A stretch of 14,610 nt of DNA from Acidobacteriota bacterium (GTDB taxonomy: Bacteria > Acidobacteriota > Aminicenantia > Aminicenantales > Aminicenantaceae). The notes under the pieces are model-generated. The model had not been told where the DNA came from and did not search any database. It was given only the letters and a program-made list of their open reading frames with translations. The position numbers and the translations under genes are program-made. The stretch covers positions 1 to 14,610 of the forward strand of contig JAUWSR010000056.1 in NCBI GenBank assembly GCA_030609975.1. Reading direction: 5' to 3'. Position 1 is the first letter of the stretch, and each line of letters opens with the position of its first letter. This document shows positions 13,319 to 14,610 of the stretch, piece after piece.

Positions 13319-14610
13319 TTATTCTCTCTCTGGAAATATTTTCATTACCATGAAATAAAGAACGATCGCAGACAGGATCCCATTGAAAGCGAAGATCGAG
13401 AAAGGGAAGATGTGGAATGTGAAGGGATGCCCGGAGGTCGTCCATCCGATCAGGAAGGACACGAGGTAGACGGCTAGCGCTTTGATATTGATCTTTACTA
13501 CCGCTTTTTCCCGAATCTTATCCTCGTTCGTTCTCTTTAATAGATAATAGTCGCACAGGAAGATGCCGGCGATAGGGCCGATGCTCACTGTCAGGATGAT
13601 CAAGAAAAGCTCCAGCCTTTCCAGGATTCCCCAGGCCGCAAACAGGGAAGCGATTACACCTGCCGCCACTGTCATCTTCCAGCGCTTTATCCTGAAGATG
13701 TTATTGAGGGCCAGGACCGAAGAGTAGAGGTTGGAGTCATTGGTCGTCCACTGCGCCAGCATCAGAACTATAAATCCTCCAAAACCCAGTCCAAGATATT
13801 GATTGCCGATGATGATCTCCGGCAGACTTTCGTGGTAAAGGCCGGTGTTCATGGCCAGAAAGGATCCCACAAAATGCAGGAAGGCACTGGCCGTCATCGC
13901 GACAAGAGCGGCCAAGAAGATATCTTTTGGACGGGGGCGGGCATATCGGAAGATGTCAGCGCTTGTGGTTGCCCCTACGATAAATCCTCCTGCCACAACC
14001 GAGGCAGCCGCGCCCAAGCTCAAGGGATAGGGATCGGGCTGATGGGAGGCCGCCAGGATCTGTAAGGTCTCAGGCTCCAAGAAGTGAAAGCCCATACGGA
14101 AGATCCCCCAAACAAAGATGACCAACATAAAGGGAGAGGCGATCCAACTGAGCACAGTCAGCCCCCGAATCCCGAAAATAGCGGGGATCATCATCACCAA
14201 TCCGCACAGGAAAGAAAACAAAGGCAGGGAGAAGTTGGTATTCAGGAAGTATTGAACGGTCCGGGCGAAAAAGGCGGCCTGCACGCCGAACCATCCCATA
14301 AGGGAAAGTGCGATGCAGATGGAGATGATAACAGCGCCGATCCTACCAAAGGAAAAGTTAGCGATCAAGGGAGTGGAAAGCCCGGTCCTGGCTCCAATGT
14401 AGCCGGTGAGGGCCATGATGGCGATGAGGATGACTTCTCCCAGAATGTAAGAAAGAGCCACGGCTGAGAGCCGTCCCAATCCCATGCCGATCATCATGCC
14501 GCGGAAAATAGCCGACATCACGACGGCGATCCCGATCCAGACCACAGCCAGCTCGATCCAAGATTTCCTTTTTTCCGCAGGGACCGGCTCCAGTGAATAG
14601 TCTTCCAGGA
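13319..14610 (-). CDS. NCS1-family transporter (cytosine permease-like), 5' end outside the window
   Basis: 429 residues are visible. The frame continues past a GTG at 14545 to the window end and reads LEDYSLEPVPAEKRKSWIEL before the first helix, which is the typical NCS1 N-terminus (D-Y-S-L-x-P-V-P-x-x-x-R-x-S-W), so only the first few residues are missing. Seen: about twelve hydrophobic helices; TGLSTPLIANFSFGRIGAVI and SLMGWFGVQAAFFARTVQYF, matching the cytosine permease helix-3 motif G-W-F-G-V-Q; GATTSADIFRYARPRPKDIF in the middle; and AQWTTNDSNLYSSVLALNNI, the W-x-T-N-D-x-N-x-Y-S family motif. NCS1 carriers import nucleobases, allantoin, hydantoins or thiamine with sodium or protons. The substrate cannot be read from the sequence. 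The gene is followed after 1 nt by the DUF1177 gene on the same strand, so the two form an operon. Confidence 0.93.
   Translation of the reverse strand, partial: LEDYSLEPVPAEKRKSWIELAVVWIGIAVVMSAIFRGMMIGMGLGRLSAVALSYILGEVILIAIMALTGYIGARTGLSTPLIANFSFGRIGAVIISICIALSLMGWFGVQAAFFARTVQYFLNTNFSLPLFSFLCGLVMMIPAIFGIRGLTVLSWIASPFMLVIFVWGIFRMGFHFLEPETLQILAASHQPDPYPLSLGAAASVVAGGFIVGATTSADIFRYARPRPKDIFLAALVAMTASAFLHFVGSFLAMNTGLYHESLPEIIIGNQYLGLGFGGFIVLMLAQWTTNDSNLYSSVLALNNIFRIKRWKMTVAAGVIASLFAAWGILERLELFLIILTVSIGPIAGIFLCDYYLLKRTNEDKIREKAVVKINIKALAVYLVSFLIGWTTSGHPFTFHIFPFSIFAFNGILSAIVLYFMVMKIFPERE

Noticed and set aside
14084..14467. 127-codon hydrophilic plus-strand frame
   Set aside because: Antisense to NCS1 transporter helices; the Gly/Pro/His-rich composition is what the complement of membrane-helix codons gives.

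Overview
The window looks like chromosomal DNA of a Gram-negative, Acidobacteriota-like bacterium. The best guess is an Aminicenantia-type lineage, because two PadR regulators each sit beside an orphan MacB/FtsX permease with a permease prefix domain, and there is a secreted sulfatase and a zinc-ribbon relic. This placement is inferred from gene content only. GC is moderate, with AT-rich toxin-antitoxin DNA.

Layout. (1) 1-1922, plus strand: the C-terminal end of an N-acyl-D-amino-acid deacylase-type amidohydrolase, then an exported S1-type sulfatase. (2) 1897-4796: two toxin-antitoxin pairs on the minus strand, an excisionase-type HTH antitoxin with a Doc/Fic toxin and a ribbon-helix-helix antitoxin with a MazF/PemK toxin. 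They flank a plus-strand multi-pass acyltransferase-like protein (HGSNAT/DUF1624) and a C-terminal gene stump. (3) 4980-5660: an ICMT-like membrane methyltransferase. (4) 5676-11967: two PadR plus orphan-permease modules facing each other tail to tail, each with its own palindromic operators. The first has a perfect-consensus sigma70-type promoter overlaid by two 21-bp operators. (5) 11966-12384: a graveyard with the C-terminal stump of an XRE-type regulator and a degenerate zinc-ribbon N-terminus inside a 14-bp perfect inverted repeat. (6) 12385-14610, minus strand: an NCS1 (cytosine permease-like) transporter, 5' end outside the window, followed after 1 nt by a DUF1177 protein.

How the parts work together. 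Each PadR is probably an autorepressor of a two-gene operon whose product is a duplicated permease without an ATPase; the N-terminal prefix domain may be the link to the PadR partner. The toxin-antitoxin pairs have the expected order (antitoxin first), overlapping or abutting reading frames and palindromic sites at their promoters. The Doc operator is unusually regular: four copies of one heptamer in a perfectly symmetric arrangement. The transporter and DUF1177 are probably co-translated and handle an unknown small substrate. No tRNA, rRNA, CRISPR array or intact insertion sequence was seen.
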